From positions 1-7,387 of the forward strand of contig JAFDIC010000193.1 of the NCBI GenBank assembly GCA_019308525.1: a stretch of 7,387 bases of DNA. Direction: 5' to 3'. Position 1 is the stretch's first letter, and every line of letters starts with the position of its first letter. This stretch comes from Deltaproteobacteria bacterium. GTDB taxonomy: Bacteria; Desulfobacterota; DSM-4660; Desulfatiglandales; HGW-15. A program made the position numbers and the translations under genes. Shown here one piece after another: positions 1-5,437 of the stretch. The notes under the pieces are model-generated. The model ran no database searches, was not told the origin of the DNA, and saw nothing but the letters and a program-made list of their open reading frames with translations.

Positions 1-63
1 GGCAAGTACCGAATCGCGGCAGGGCCAGTAGAGTAGCAATAGCGCAATTTAGCAGATCTGTTT

Positions 64-93
64 GATTGCAGAAGAGCAACCTTCTTTGCAATC
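64..93. repeat. Imperfect inverted repeat (possible end-of-transcript hairpin)
   Basis: GATTGCA (64-70) pairs perfectly with TGCAATC (87-93). Inside it GAAG (71-74) pairs with CTTC (81-84), leaving a TT bulge and a 6-nt loop. No T-run follows directly, so it is not a textbook Rho-independent terminator. It could end an upstream gene outside the window. I see no gene in positions 1-223. Confidence 0.3.
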
Positions 94-124
94 TTCACGC
101 CTCCCCTCTTGTTCTTCACCTTAA

Positions 125-141
125 GTTAATCAATTGATAAC
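125..141. promoter_or_regulatory. Near-palindrome GTTA-A-TCAATTGA-TAAC, possible operator
   Basis: The site is symmetrical around CAATTG, with one extra A in the left arm. It lies in AT-rich DNA about 275 bp before the ABC operon and about 80 bp before the NifX-like remnant, so a regulator could bind here. No convincing -35/-10 pair is visible nearby, and the assignment rests on symmetry alone. Confidence 0.2.
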
Positions 142-223
142 CCAATGTTTTTCTTGCCATGGCATCCGCTCCCTTTTATGGCATACATCTTGCGGAAAGT
201 CCCAACCTGGAGGGACACGGGCA

Positions 224-360
224 ATGAAGGTGGCCGTGACCATCCGGGAAAACCGGATTTCTCCTCTAAAATGGTCCGGGAAGACGGATATCTTGAAATA
301 ATCCGAAGCGCTCTTCCCCGGAAATCCGTCCGCTTAGCAGAGATCTATGGGCGGGCTCGC
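224..360 (+). pseudogene. Decayed NifX/NifB-type (dinitrogenase Fe-Mo cofactor family) remnant
   Basis: A good Shine-Dalgarno (GGAGGG, 209-214) lies 9 nt before ATG 224. The reading frame starts MKVAVTIRENRISP and stops at TAA 299-301. That opening is typical of small NifX-like proteins (MKIAVTxWENRISP-VFD). In the neighbouring frame, from about 285, the sequence continues as EIIRSALPRKSVRLAEI, which resembles the family's later LPxxxxRLAELG segment. This suggests one ancestral gene broken by a frameshift and lacking its C-terminal half; the family is usually about 110-130 residues. An 86-codon ORF over 145-405 spans it but has no ribosome site and an unconvincing N-terminus. Family assignment is by recalled motif only. 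The remnant may alternatively be a non-coding leader of the downstream operon. Confidence 0.35.
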
Positions 361-415
361 ACTTATCTAGAGAGAAAATCTGGCGACAAATCAAAAACAC
401 TGTGAAGCCAGGGGC

Positions 416-1414
416 ATGAGGAAAGCGAGAAAGTTGTGGGTGGCTGCAATTGTGCTGAGTTTATCGGCTTTCACTGCTTATGCCGAGAGCGGTTTGCCCC
501 TCAAAATAGCCGTTGAATTTACAGATCATGCGGCAAGCGCCTATGTGGCCCGGGATAAGGGATGGTTTGAAGAAAAGGGGCTGAAGCCGATCTTCTATAG
601 TTACATCACCGGCATGTCTCTTGCCGCAGCGTTAGGTCGTGGCGATATTGAGGCCGCTTATATGTGCCTGTTGCCCGCCATAAATGCCTGGGCAAACGCC
701 CGGGTGCCCATCAAAATAGTGGCGGGAACGCATAAACATGGCTACGGCGTAGCGGTCAATCCGGGCAAAATAAATACCATCAAAGACCTGGAGCGATCAG
801 ACATCCGCATCGGGTCTGTGCAAGTCGGCGGTCCTGTGGATGCCATTCTTCTAAAGACGATAGAAAAATATGGTCTCGATCGAAGAAAGGTGCTGAATAG
901 AGTTCGGCGGATGAACCCGCCGATGCAAATCATCGCGATCAAGATGGGCAAATTGGATGCCTCTTTCATCCCTGAACACTGGCCGGCAATGGCAGAAGAG
1001 GCTGGATTCAAGATTCTGCTTAGCAGCCAGGATGTATGGCCCGAAATGCAGGGAAGTGTCTTGATAGTGAAGGAGGAACTCATAAATACCCATCCTGAAA
1101 TTGTGAGAAAACTGGTCAAGATTACAGAAAAGGCAACAGGCTGGATCAAAGACAATCCTGAAGAGGCAGCGACCGTACTGGCCAGGCAATTGCAAATCGC
1201 CGGTGACAAGGTTTTCCCCGGTAAAGCCGCAGAGCTGGCCACGAAGTTGCCGATCACTCCTGAGGTTGTGCGTAGATCCATGGATAGATTGGAATATACC
1301 ATTCACATTGATCCATGGGCAGTCCAGGACACCGTAGACTTTGCAGCACAGCAAGGGTATATACAAAAGAGCTTCAGTGCACAGGATATTCTTGATCTGC
1401 GCTTCTCGCAATGA
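416..1414 (+). CDS. ABC transporter periplasmic substrate-binding protein (NitT/TauT, SsuA/NMT1-like)
   Basis: A 332-residue solute-binding protein that should capture a small solute outside the membrane and hand it to the permease encoded next. The N-terminus is a Sec signal peptide: basic MRKARK, a hydrophobic stretch, then probable cleavage after TAYA (residue 23, AYA|ES). The mature protein opens with the family's usual pattern: LKIAVEF, then AYVARDKGWFEEKGLKP, a GDIEAAY segment and later KDLERSDIRIGSVQ. A C-terminal helical part (HPEIVRKLVKITEKATGWIKDNPEEAA) is also typical of NMT1/SsuA proteins. The length is normal. Substrates known for the family include nitrate, taurine, sulfonates, bicarbonate and pyrimidine precursors; none can be chosen from the sequence. 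The ATG is preceded by AGGGG only 1 nt away, so initiation may be weak, but no better in-frame start exists. Its stop overlaps the permease start (ATGA). Confidence 0.9.
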   Translation: MRKARKLWVAAIVLSLSAFTAYAESGLPLKIAVEFTDHAASAYVARDKGWFEEKGLKPIFYSYITGMSLAAALGRGDIEAAYMCLLPAINAWANARVPIKIVAGTHKHGYGVAVNPGKINTIKDLERSDIRIGSVQVGGPVDAILLKTIEKYGLDRRKVLNRVRRMNPPMQIIAIKMGKLDASFIPEHWPAMAEEAGFKILLSSQDVWPEMQGSVLIVKEELINTHPEIVRKLVKITEKATGWIKDNPEEAATVLARQLQIAGDKVFPGKAAELATKLPITPEVVRRSMDRLEYTIHIDPWAVQDTVDFAAQQGYIQKSFSAQDILDLRFSQ

Positions 1415-2184
1415 AGAAAAAGACCCAACAGCTTCAGCCAATATGGGGCTTCCTGCCCATTGCCGTATTTCTGGCCTCATGGGAAGTGGTTGGCAGGCTG
1501 AATCTTTTCCCGGGGCAGTTCTTATTCCCCCCTTTTTCCGCAGTACTAACCGAGTTCTATTCCCTGACGGCAAATGGGGTACTGGGGAAAAATTTCATAA
1601 GTAGCCTTACAAGGGTGCTTATCGGTCTCTCCAGCGGCTCCATAGCGGGTATACTGATAGGAGTTGTAATGGGGTGGCGGGATGTGGTCAACAAGGCACT
1701 CAATCCCATAATCAGCCTGTTGTATCCTATCCCCGCCCTGGGGTGGTTACCCCTTTTGATGTTGTGGATAGGTATTAACGAGATGCTTCCCATCACGATC
1801 ATATTCATATGCTCATTTTTCCCGGTAGTATACAATACAAGCGCGGGGATCAGGAATGTTGATGCAAAGTTCGCACAGGCCGCAGAGACGCTTGGGGCGT
1901 CGAACATCAGGATCCTTTTCAAGATTGTCGTGCCCTTGGCGCTTCCCAGTATCTTCACGGGTCTGAGGTTGGAGGCCGGGATGTCATGGCGTGTTCTAAT
2001 CGCCGCAGAGATGGTTGCCATCCCCAGCGGCATCGGCGCCCTTCTAATGCAAGCGGAGAATCTGGTTCGCGTGGATATCATCTTGGTTTGCCTGATAGTC
2101 CTTTCGGTCATGTGCCTCCTTTTCGAAAGGATCTTCGCATTCATGGAAAGACGCATAGTAGGTAAATGGAGTAGCTGTGTCTGA
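1411..2184 (+). CDS. ABC transporter permease (SsuC/TauC-like)
   Basis: A 257-residue inner-membrane permease of the NitT/TauT type. Several hydrophobic segments are visible, around residues 11-28, 68-88, 98-120, 126-141 and 222-238. The cytoplasmic EAA loop that docks on the ATPase lies at residues 157-179 (AAETLGAS... then IVVPLALP), with the conserved Gly (162) and the terminal L-P. The length is normal for SsuC/TauC/NrtB proteins, which work as homodimers. ATG 1411 overlaps the stop of the binding-protein gene (ATGA) and has no strong Shine-Dalgarno of its own, so it is probably translated by coupling. Its 3' end overlaps the ATPase gene by 8 nt. The transported compound is not known. Confidence 0.92.
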   Translation: MKKKTQQLQPIWGFLPIAVFLASWEVVGRLNLFPGQFLFPPFSAVLTEFYSLTANGVLGKNFISSLTRVLIGLSSGSIAGILIGVVMGWRDVVNKALNPIISLLYPIPALGWLPLLMLWIGINEMLPITIIFICSFFPVVYNTSAGIRNVDAKFAQAAETLGASNIRILFKIVVPLALPSIFTGLRLEAGMSWRVLIAAEMVAIPSGIGALLMQAENLVRVDIILVCLIVLSVMCLLFERIFAFMERRIVGKWSSCV

Positions 2185-3226
2185 TATTGAACTTGTAGAC
2201 GTAAGCAAACATAACTGCCGTAATGTCAATCTCAAAATCGAGGACGGAGAACTTTTTGTTATCGTCGGAGCAACTGGCGCCGGAAAAACGACCCTGTTGA
2301 ACATCATCGCGGGGGTTGTGGATTACACGGGCAGCGTACTGATTGACGGCGTTAATGTGGATCACATCTCCCCAAGAAAGAGAGGTGTCGGATACCTGTT
2401 CCAGGAGCTTGCCCTCTTCCCCCATCTTACCGTGGAATCGAACATCGCTTTCGGCCTCCGGGCCAAAGGTTACGACAGAATTGCCACAGACAACCGAGTG
2501 TCGCTTTTGATGGAGATGATGCGTATTGAGCATCTTGCAAAACGTTATCCCCATATGCTCTCCGGCGGGGAGAAAAAAAGGGTCGCCCTCGCCCGTTCCC
2601 TAGCCCCGTCACCGGGAATCCTCCTCCTTGACGAGCCGACCTCCAGCCTGGACCACCAGACGGCAAAGTACTTACGGACCGAGTTGCTCTCCATTCTCAA
2701 GAAGCTGAGTATAACGGCGGTCTATGTAACCCATGACCTCAGGGAGGCAGAAGAGATTGCGGACAGAATCGCCTTCATCTCGAACGGCAATATTGAACAG
2801 TTGTCAAAACCTTCGGATCTCTTTTTCAATCCGCTGAACGAATCTGTTTCCGAATTCATAGGAATGCCGAATATCATAGAATGTAAGCAATCCCGCGTCC
2901 TTGCCGCAGGCCTCTTAGAGGTTGTGTCGGACGATATCAGGGTGGTTTTGCCGTACGATGGAGACAAAATCAAGAAGATAGCCATACCGCCTGAGGATAT
3001 ATATATCTCCGATGTGAGACCGCCCGGCCCTGCGTTAAACCGCTTCACAGGAATAGTGCAGGAGATTACACGACATGACACGACTGTGAGGGTGAGAGTA
3101 GCTATTGGCGGAAACAGTCTTCTGGCAGAACTGCCTGTGAGCTCTTTCGAGGAGATATCCATTGAAGAGGGAAAGGAGGTCCATGTCGTGATAAAGCTGA
3201 GGCGATTGCGTTATGTGGAATCATAG
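2177..3226 (+). CDS. ABC transporter ATP-binding protein with TOBE-like C-terminal domain
   Basis: A 349-residue ATPase that powers the importer. Walker A is GATGAGKTT (31-39), the Q-loop glutamine is Q76 in GYLFQELALFPHLT, the signature is LSGGEKKRVALARSL (128-142), Walker B is ILLLDEP (148-154) and the switch histidine is H186 in VTHD. All catalytic motifs are intact. After about residue 230 there is an extra domain. Its end (FTGIVQEITRH... to VHVVIKLRRLRYVES) looks like the TOBE domain of ModC/PotA/FbpC/CysA ATPases. Typical SsuB/TauB partners are about 255 residues and lack this. The extension may bind a regulatory ligand, such as an oxyanion; that is inference. The start is GTG at 2177, with GGAG 5 nt upstream (2168-2171), overlapping the permease stop by 8 nt. 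Confidence 0.92.
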   Translation: MSDIELVDVSKHNCRNVNLKIEDGELFVIVGATGAGKTTLLNIIAGVVDYTGSVLIDGVNVDHISPRKRGVGYLFQELALFPHLTVESNIAFGLRAKGYDRIATDNRVSLLMEMMRIEHLAKRYPHMLSGGEKKRVALARSLAPSPGILLLDEPTSSLDHQTAKYLRTELLSILKKLSITAVYVTHDLREAEEIADRIAFISNGNIEQLSKPSDLFFNPLNESVSEFIGMPNIIECKQSRVLAAGLLEVVSDDIRVVLPYDGDKIKKIAIPPEDIYISDVRPPGPALNRFTGIVQEITRHDTTVRVRVAIGGNSLLAELPVSSFEEISIEEGKEVHVVIKLRRLRYVES

Positions 3227-3288
3227 GGAACAATTGTTGCAATTATTGTCATACTGGCACCACAAACGGTCGCCAAACGAGCGCATGA

Positions 3289-3319
3289 AAAACCAAACAG
3301 GGCGAGGATTCCTGGTTTT
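3289..3319 (+). terminator. Candidate terminator hairpin after the ABC operon
   Basis: AAAACCA (3289-3295) pairs with TGGTTTT (3313-3319). An alternative inner stem CAGG/CCTG is also possible. It lies 62 nt after the ATPase stop and ends in a T-rich stretch (TTTTCTTCTT). The long loop makes it weak, but its position between the operon and the next promoter is reasonable. Confidence 0.3.
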
Positions 3320-3323
3320 CTTC

Positions 3324-3352
3324 TTGAGCGTTTTCCCATATTATGTTCTAAT
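3324..3352 (+). promoter_or_regulatory. Candidate sigma70-like promoter for selenoprotein copy 1
   Basis: The -35 is TTGAGC (3324-3329, first four bases consensus), the spacer is 17 nt and the -10 is TCTAAT (3347-3352, five of six consensus). Transcription would begin near 3359, leaving a leader of about 75 nt before ATG 3435. It is found by eye only. Confidence 0.4.
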
Positions 3353-3434
3353 TGTTCAGGTGATTAGCCTCAACGAGCCAAGAACCAGACTACCTCAAGA
3401 TTCTGAACATCTATCTCCATGAAGGAGGCCTGCC

Positions 3435-3650
3435 ATGGCAGAGAAAATCATTATCTTCGGCAAGAGTGGATGACCCTATACGGAGCGTGCCAGGAAGGCA
3501 TACAAGGAAGATGCCCGATACTATGACGTAAAGAAAGACAAGAGCAGACTCGATGAAATGCTGAAATACTCCAAGGGGGTCCGTGAGGTCCCTGTCATAG
3601 TGAAGGGCGATGAGGTCTCCGTAGGTTACGGGGGAACATGAGGTGTCTGA
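3435..3650 (+). CDS. Glutaredoxin-like selenoprotein (Uxx-star type), copy 1, two in-frame UGA/Sec codons
   Basis: Read with UGA as selenocysteine, this is a 71-residue thioredoxin-fold protein. Its active site is G-K-S-G-U-P-Y-T (Sec13), which is the glutaredoxin C-P-Y-C/T motif with Sec for Cys. It also has the cis-proline region REVPVIV (residues 50-56, Pro53) and the glycine end G-Y-G-G-T-U-G-V (Sec69), matching the GGTCG of glutaredoxins. Codon 72 (UGA, 3648-3650) is the true stop, so the protein ends Sec-x-x-stop. This fits a family I recall as Uxx-star glutaredoxin-like (seleno)proteins, seen in anaerobic bacteria. The expected role is a small cytosolic thiol/selenol oxidoreductase; its partner is unknown. 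ATG 3435 has a near-perfect ribosome site, GAAGGAGG (3421-3428), 6 nt upstream. UGA 13 is TGA 3471-3473 and UGA 69 is TGA 3639-3641. A naive caller would see only a 12-codon peptide. Sec incorporation also needs SelA/B/C/D, none of which is in this window. Confidence 0.85.
3487..3501 (+). promoter_or_regulatory. Candidate bacterial SECIS hairpin for UGA codon 13, copy 1
   Basis: GTGCC (3487-3491) pairs with GGCAT (3497-3501; one G-U pair) around a 5-nt loop AGGAA. The loop has a G at position 2 and begins 19 nt after the end of UGA 3471-3473. That is within the usual distance for a SelB-binding hairpin inside the coding region. The stem is short, and folding was done by eye. Confidence 0.45.
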
Positions 3651-3669
3651 TTCGCCACCGTGAGTGACA
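3644..3669 (+). promoter_or_regulatory. Candidate SECIS-like hairpin for UGA codon 69, extending past the stop, copy 1
   Basis: TGTC (3644-3647) pairs with GACA (3666-3669). After a 2-nt TG bulge, ATTCGC (3650-3655) pairs with GTGAGT (3660-3665, two G-U pairs) around the loop CACC. The loop begins 15 nt after UGA 3639-3641. A bulged U in the stem is typical of bacterial SECIS elements. The loop lacks the usual G, which lowers confidence. The hairpin spans the real stop codon and continues into the 3' untranslated part. Confidence 0.4.
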
Positions 3670-3682
3670 ATGAATTCAAAGA

Positions 3683-3978
3683 TGCTGGTGCCGCCCAAAG
3701 TAGGGGTGTGCGTGCCCGCAGGCCTGATGATCTTTCTTGGGTCACAAATATGGTAACGTTCTATTGATTTATACAACAAAGCCGGTATGAGGCATCTGGC
3801 TTGTCATCTCTTACACATTCAAGATCTTTGTTCTTCCGCCTGAAACAGTAAAATCTTTTCACTTCTCACGGGCATGACCGGAGGACTAGTGCCGAATCAA
3901 ATGATTTGATTTCTTGACGAATTCCTGGCAAAATCCAAAAGGTTACATAGATCTTCCCCATAATCGTTTAGGGGGCAT
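3683..3978. other. Intergenic region without a recognisable gene
   Basis: Both strands lack a convincing coding frame. The minus-strand frame that opens across 3411-3779 is mostly the antisense of selenoprotein copy 1. The only structure noticed is the palindrome at 3895-3911, followed by a TTGACG (3914-3919) with no good -10 at normal spacing. Confidence 0.6.
3895..3911. promoter_or_regulatory. Perfect palindrome AATCAAA-TGA-TTTGATT, possible operator
   Basis: Two 7-nt arms around a 3-nt centre lie 67 bp before the antitoxin start and next to a -35-like TTGACG. Antitoxins often repress their own promoters through such sites, so an autoregulatory operator is possible. A small hairpin is the alternative. 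Confidence 0.35.
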
Positions 3979-4191
3979 ATGATTTTCAGATCTAAGGAGG
4001 TTCTCATAAGCCTGGTTAGGGAAGCGGCCATCGAATCAATTAGTCGCTTACCCGAAGGATGCACCATTGAGGACACTGTGTACAGGATAGGTCTGATTGC
4101 CCGGGTTTTCGAAGGTCTTAAGGATGCAAAGGCGGGCAGACTGATCACTACTGATGAGCTTTTTGAACGAGTTGACCAGTGGGCCGGCTAA
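3979..4191 (+). CDS. Small antitoxin of a RelE/ParE-type toxin-antitoxin module
   Basis: A 70-residue protein. Its layout is known to me from short antitoxins encoded just before ParE/RelE toxins: an N-terminal helix (SKEVLISLVREAAIESI), an acidic LPEGCTIEDTVYRI segment (24-37), then a VFEGLKDAKAGRLITTDEL part and a C-terminal ERVDQW that would wrap the toxin. It would neutralise the toxin and probably bind DNA at its own promoter. The ribosome site AGGGGG (3970-3975) is only 3 nt from ATG, closer than usual. A second perfect AAGGAGG lies inside the gene but has no usable start behind it. The gene looks intact, whereas its partner toxin (4179 onward, overlapping by 13 nt) is broken, so this antitoxin is now an orphan. 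The exact family name is uncertain. Confidence 0.65.
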   Translation: MIFRSKEVLISLVREAAIESISRLPEGCTIEDTVYRIGLIARVFEGLKDAKAGRLITTDELFERVDQWAG

Positions 4192-4238
4192 GGTGGACCG
4201 AAAGGGCGAGCAAGAATCTCCAGGCTATTTTTGATTAT

Positions 4239-4486
4239 ATATCGAGGCATTGGCGTCCAAAATCTCTTGCAAGTATGCGTCCCTATTCGAACCGACAACA
4301 AGATCCCAATGTCATGCCCGTGAACACAGGCATCTAGAGAACATGATCACCTATCAGCAGACTGGATTCCTGCTTTCGCAGGAATGAGGGGAAAGAGGTT
4401 GCTTTCGTGATAATCTCCTGTGATACACGGGACTACTGCGTTTCGGTTACATCCTCTTTTCGTTTTTGGACAAGAGTGATATCGAG
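4239..4486. mobile_element. Short MITE-like insertion (4247-4478) with 8-bp target duplication
   Basis: ATATCGAG occurs at 4239-4246 and again at 4479-4486, flanking 232 bp that interrupt the toxin frame. Near the two ends, GTCCAAAA (4255-4262) is the inverted match of TTTTGGAC (4464-4471), placed 8 and 7 nt from the junctions. These look like decayed terminal inverted repeats. There is no transposase inside, so the element would be non-autonomous. Near its centre it carries a common dispersed palindrome (4366-4385). The evidence is the clean restoration of the toxin reading frame plus the flanking duplication. The transposase family that moved it is unknown. Confidence 0.65.
4366..4385. repeat. 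Dispersed palindrome ATTCCTGC-TTTC-GCAGGAAT ('IPAKAGIQ' repeat)
   Basis: A perfect 8-bp stem with a TTTC loop. Translated on the minus strand, the surrounding bases give PLIPAKAGIQS, the peptide often seen where this repeat family (GGATTCCxGCTTTCGCxGGAATGA) is mistaken for coding DNA in proteobacteria. Here it sits near the middle of the insertion at 4247-4478 and is probably part of it. Confidence 0.7.
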
Positions 4487-4660
4487 AGATTCCAGAGTAT
4501 ATGCCGCGAGATATGTCAAGGGTCTCATCCATTCAATAAGAAAGCTTGAGAATGTGATCGATCGTTTTTAACCATTGCCCTATCCGAGTTCTTTTGAAAT
4601 CTTTAAGGGAGATCAATACCCAGTATCGACATAAAAACGAGATGACGGGAGGCTATTCTC

Positions 4661-4972
4661 ATGGAAGATTCCCTGGAAAAAGCGATTGAAATCATTGTTC
4701 GAGTAGCAGAACCAGACAAGATTATCCTGTTTGGTTCGTTCGCACGGGGACAGGGTCGGGAGCAAAGCGATTACGACCTCCTGGTATTGAAGAGGGGCGT
4801 TAGAAAAGAGCGGGATCTAACCCAGAAGATCTATCTTAATTTCAAGGGGGTAGGCGCCCCTATAGACGTGATTGTTGCAGATTTGGATCGGTATGAGGAG
4901 CTAAAGGCGGATCCCTATCTTATTTATTCAGAAGCAGAAAGGAACGGCAGGACGGTCTATGAAAAACATTGA
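4661..4972 (+). CDS. Minimal nucleotidyltransferase (MNT), antitoxin of a HEPN/MNT module
   Basis: A 103-residue protein of the DNA polymerase beta superfamily. The diagnostic GSX10DXD motif is complete: G25-S26 in LFGSFARG and D37/D39 in SDYDLLV. The third acidic residue is D69 in APIDVIV. In HEPN/MNT modules such proteins neutralise the HEPN toxin; for MntA/HepT-type pairs this works by transferring AMP to the toxin. The intact catalytic triad here is compatible with an enzymatic antitoxin. The ribosome site GGGAGG (4647-4652) lies 8 nt before ATG. The 3' end overlaps the HEPN gene by 14 nt, so the two are translated together. The length is typical. Confidence 0.88.
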   Translation: MEDSLEKAIEIIVRVAEPDKIILFGSFARGQGREQSDYDLLVLKRGVRKERDLTQKIYLNFKGVGAPIDVIVADLDRYEELKADPYLIYSEAERNGRTVYEKH

Positions 4973-5348
4973 GAGAGCAAGAGAATGGTTTCAAAGAGCC
5001 AGAAGCAATATGGCACGCGCAAAGGCGGGCAAGCTTTCACATGAAATCCTTTATGAAGATCTCTGTTACGACGCACAGCAAGCTGCGGAAAAGGCACTCA
5101 AATCACTTTGCATCCTCCACGGAATCCTGTTTCCAAGAACACACGATATTGCTTATCTTATTGAGCTGATCGAGAAAAGGGGCGTGCACATTCCAGAGGA
5201 AGTCCACAAGGCCCGGGTATTAACGGGTTATGCGGTAGAGACTCGTTACCCGGGAGACTACGCACCAGTAAGTGAAGATGACTTTCTTAAAGCAGTCGAT
5301 ACTGCTGAAAAGGTTGTCAACTGGGTTGAAAGCAAACTTCAAGAATAA
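4959..5348 (+). CDS. HEPN-domain protein, probable toxin of the HEPN/MNT module
   Basis: A 129-residue all-helical HEPN protein. Recognisable parts are the N-terminal helix AREWFQRARSNMARA, the core DLCYDAQQAAEKALKSL (34-50), the G-I-L-F-P-R-T-H-D (55-63) turn and the C-terminal RYPGDYAPVS (96-105), then FLKAVDTAEKVVNWV. This is the pattern of the HEPN family commonly paired with MNT genes. Toxic HEPN RNases such as HepT carry R-x4-6-H. I find no R and H at that spacing anywhere in this protein, so it may act differently, use other residues or be inactive. It starts at ATG 4959 inside the MNT gene. It ends 89 nt before selenoprotein copy 2, which has no good promoter of its own and might be cotranscribed. 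Confidence 0.85.
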   Translation: MKNIERAREWFQRARSNMARAKAGKLSHEILYEDLCYDAQQAAEKALKSLCILHGILFPRTHDIAYLIELIEKRGVHIPEEVHKARVLTGYAVETRYPGDYAPVSEDDFLKAVDTAEKVVNWVESKLQE

Positions 5349-5437
5349 ACCAAACCCGCGGAAACATTCATCGCCACCTTTTCACAAGAGTCCTGAAGAC
5401 TAAGGGAGTCAGCAATTTTTCATAATAGAGGCTTACA

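Larger units (their letters stand above)
3435..3682 (+). repeat. Direct repeat, left copy (selenoprotein gene plus 32 nt after its stop)
   Basis: Aligned by eye with 5438-5686 there are 6 substitutions and one 1-nt insertion, about 97% identity. Similarity ends abruptly after CAAAGA (3677-3682). Upstream of the start codon it fades to a degenerate match of about 20 nt. The offset between copies is 2003 bp. The repeated block carries both UGA codons and both candidate SECIS hairpins. Confidence 0.9.
4179..4571 (+). pseudogene. ParE/RelE-type toxin, interrupted by a MITE-like insertion and lacking its C-terminal half
   Basis: From GTG 4179, overlapping the antitoxin end, the frame reads VGRLRWTERASKNLQAIF and then DYISR to 4246. 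This is the classic ParE N-terminus (WTERAxxNLxxIxDYI). It then enters foreign sequence and stops at TAG 4335-4337. The toxin resumes in the same frame at 4487 as DSRVYAARYVKGLIHSIRKL, followed by ENVIDRF and TAA 4569-4571. That matches the family's RDSPxYAxRFVxxLxxAxxKLE. Removing 240 bp (insertion plus one copy of the flanking ATATCGAG) restores a continuous 50-residue frame with Y-I-S-R-D-S at the join. ParE proteins are about 95-100 residues, and I cannot find the missing second half in any frame before 4661. The gene is therefore broken twice and should be inactive. Confidence 0.75.

Noticed and set aside
145..405. 86-codon plus-strand ORF
   Set aside because: It has no ribosome site and an unconvincing N-terminus; part of it is better explained as the shifted frame of a NifX-like remnant.
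742..1573. Two long minus-strand ORFs (742-1302 and 851-1573)
   Set aside because: Antisense shadows of the binding-protein and permease genes.
3213..3422. 69-codon plus-strand ORF after the ATPase gene
   Set aside because: It overlaps the ATPase end, has no family features, and covers the candidate terminator and promoter.
3471..3641. In-frame UGAs as signs of a pseudogene
   Set aside because: Both UGAs fall exactly at the two Cys positions of the glutaredoxin pattern in both copies, with no other stops or frameshifts in the frame.
3648..3700. Third UGA also read as Sec, extending the protein
   Set aside because: Copy 2 has a 1-nt insertion directly after it, so the extended frame is not shared, and family members end two residues after the last Sec.
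3411..3779. 122-codon minus-strand ORF
   Set aside because: It is largely the antisense of selenoprotein copy 1. A near-identical antisense ORF over copy 2 shows the same thing, and the plus strand has the glutaredoxin motifs and ribosome site.
4347..4532. 61-codon minus-strand ORF ending in IPAKAGIQSADR
   Set aside because: A translated dispersed repeat, lying across the insertion and the toxin remnant.
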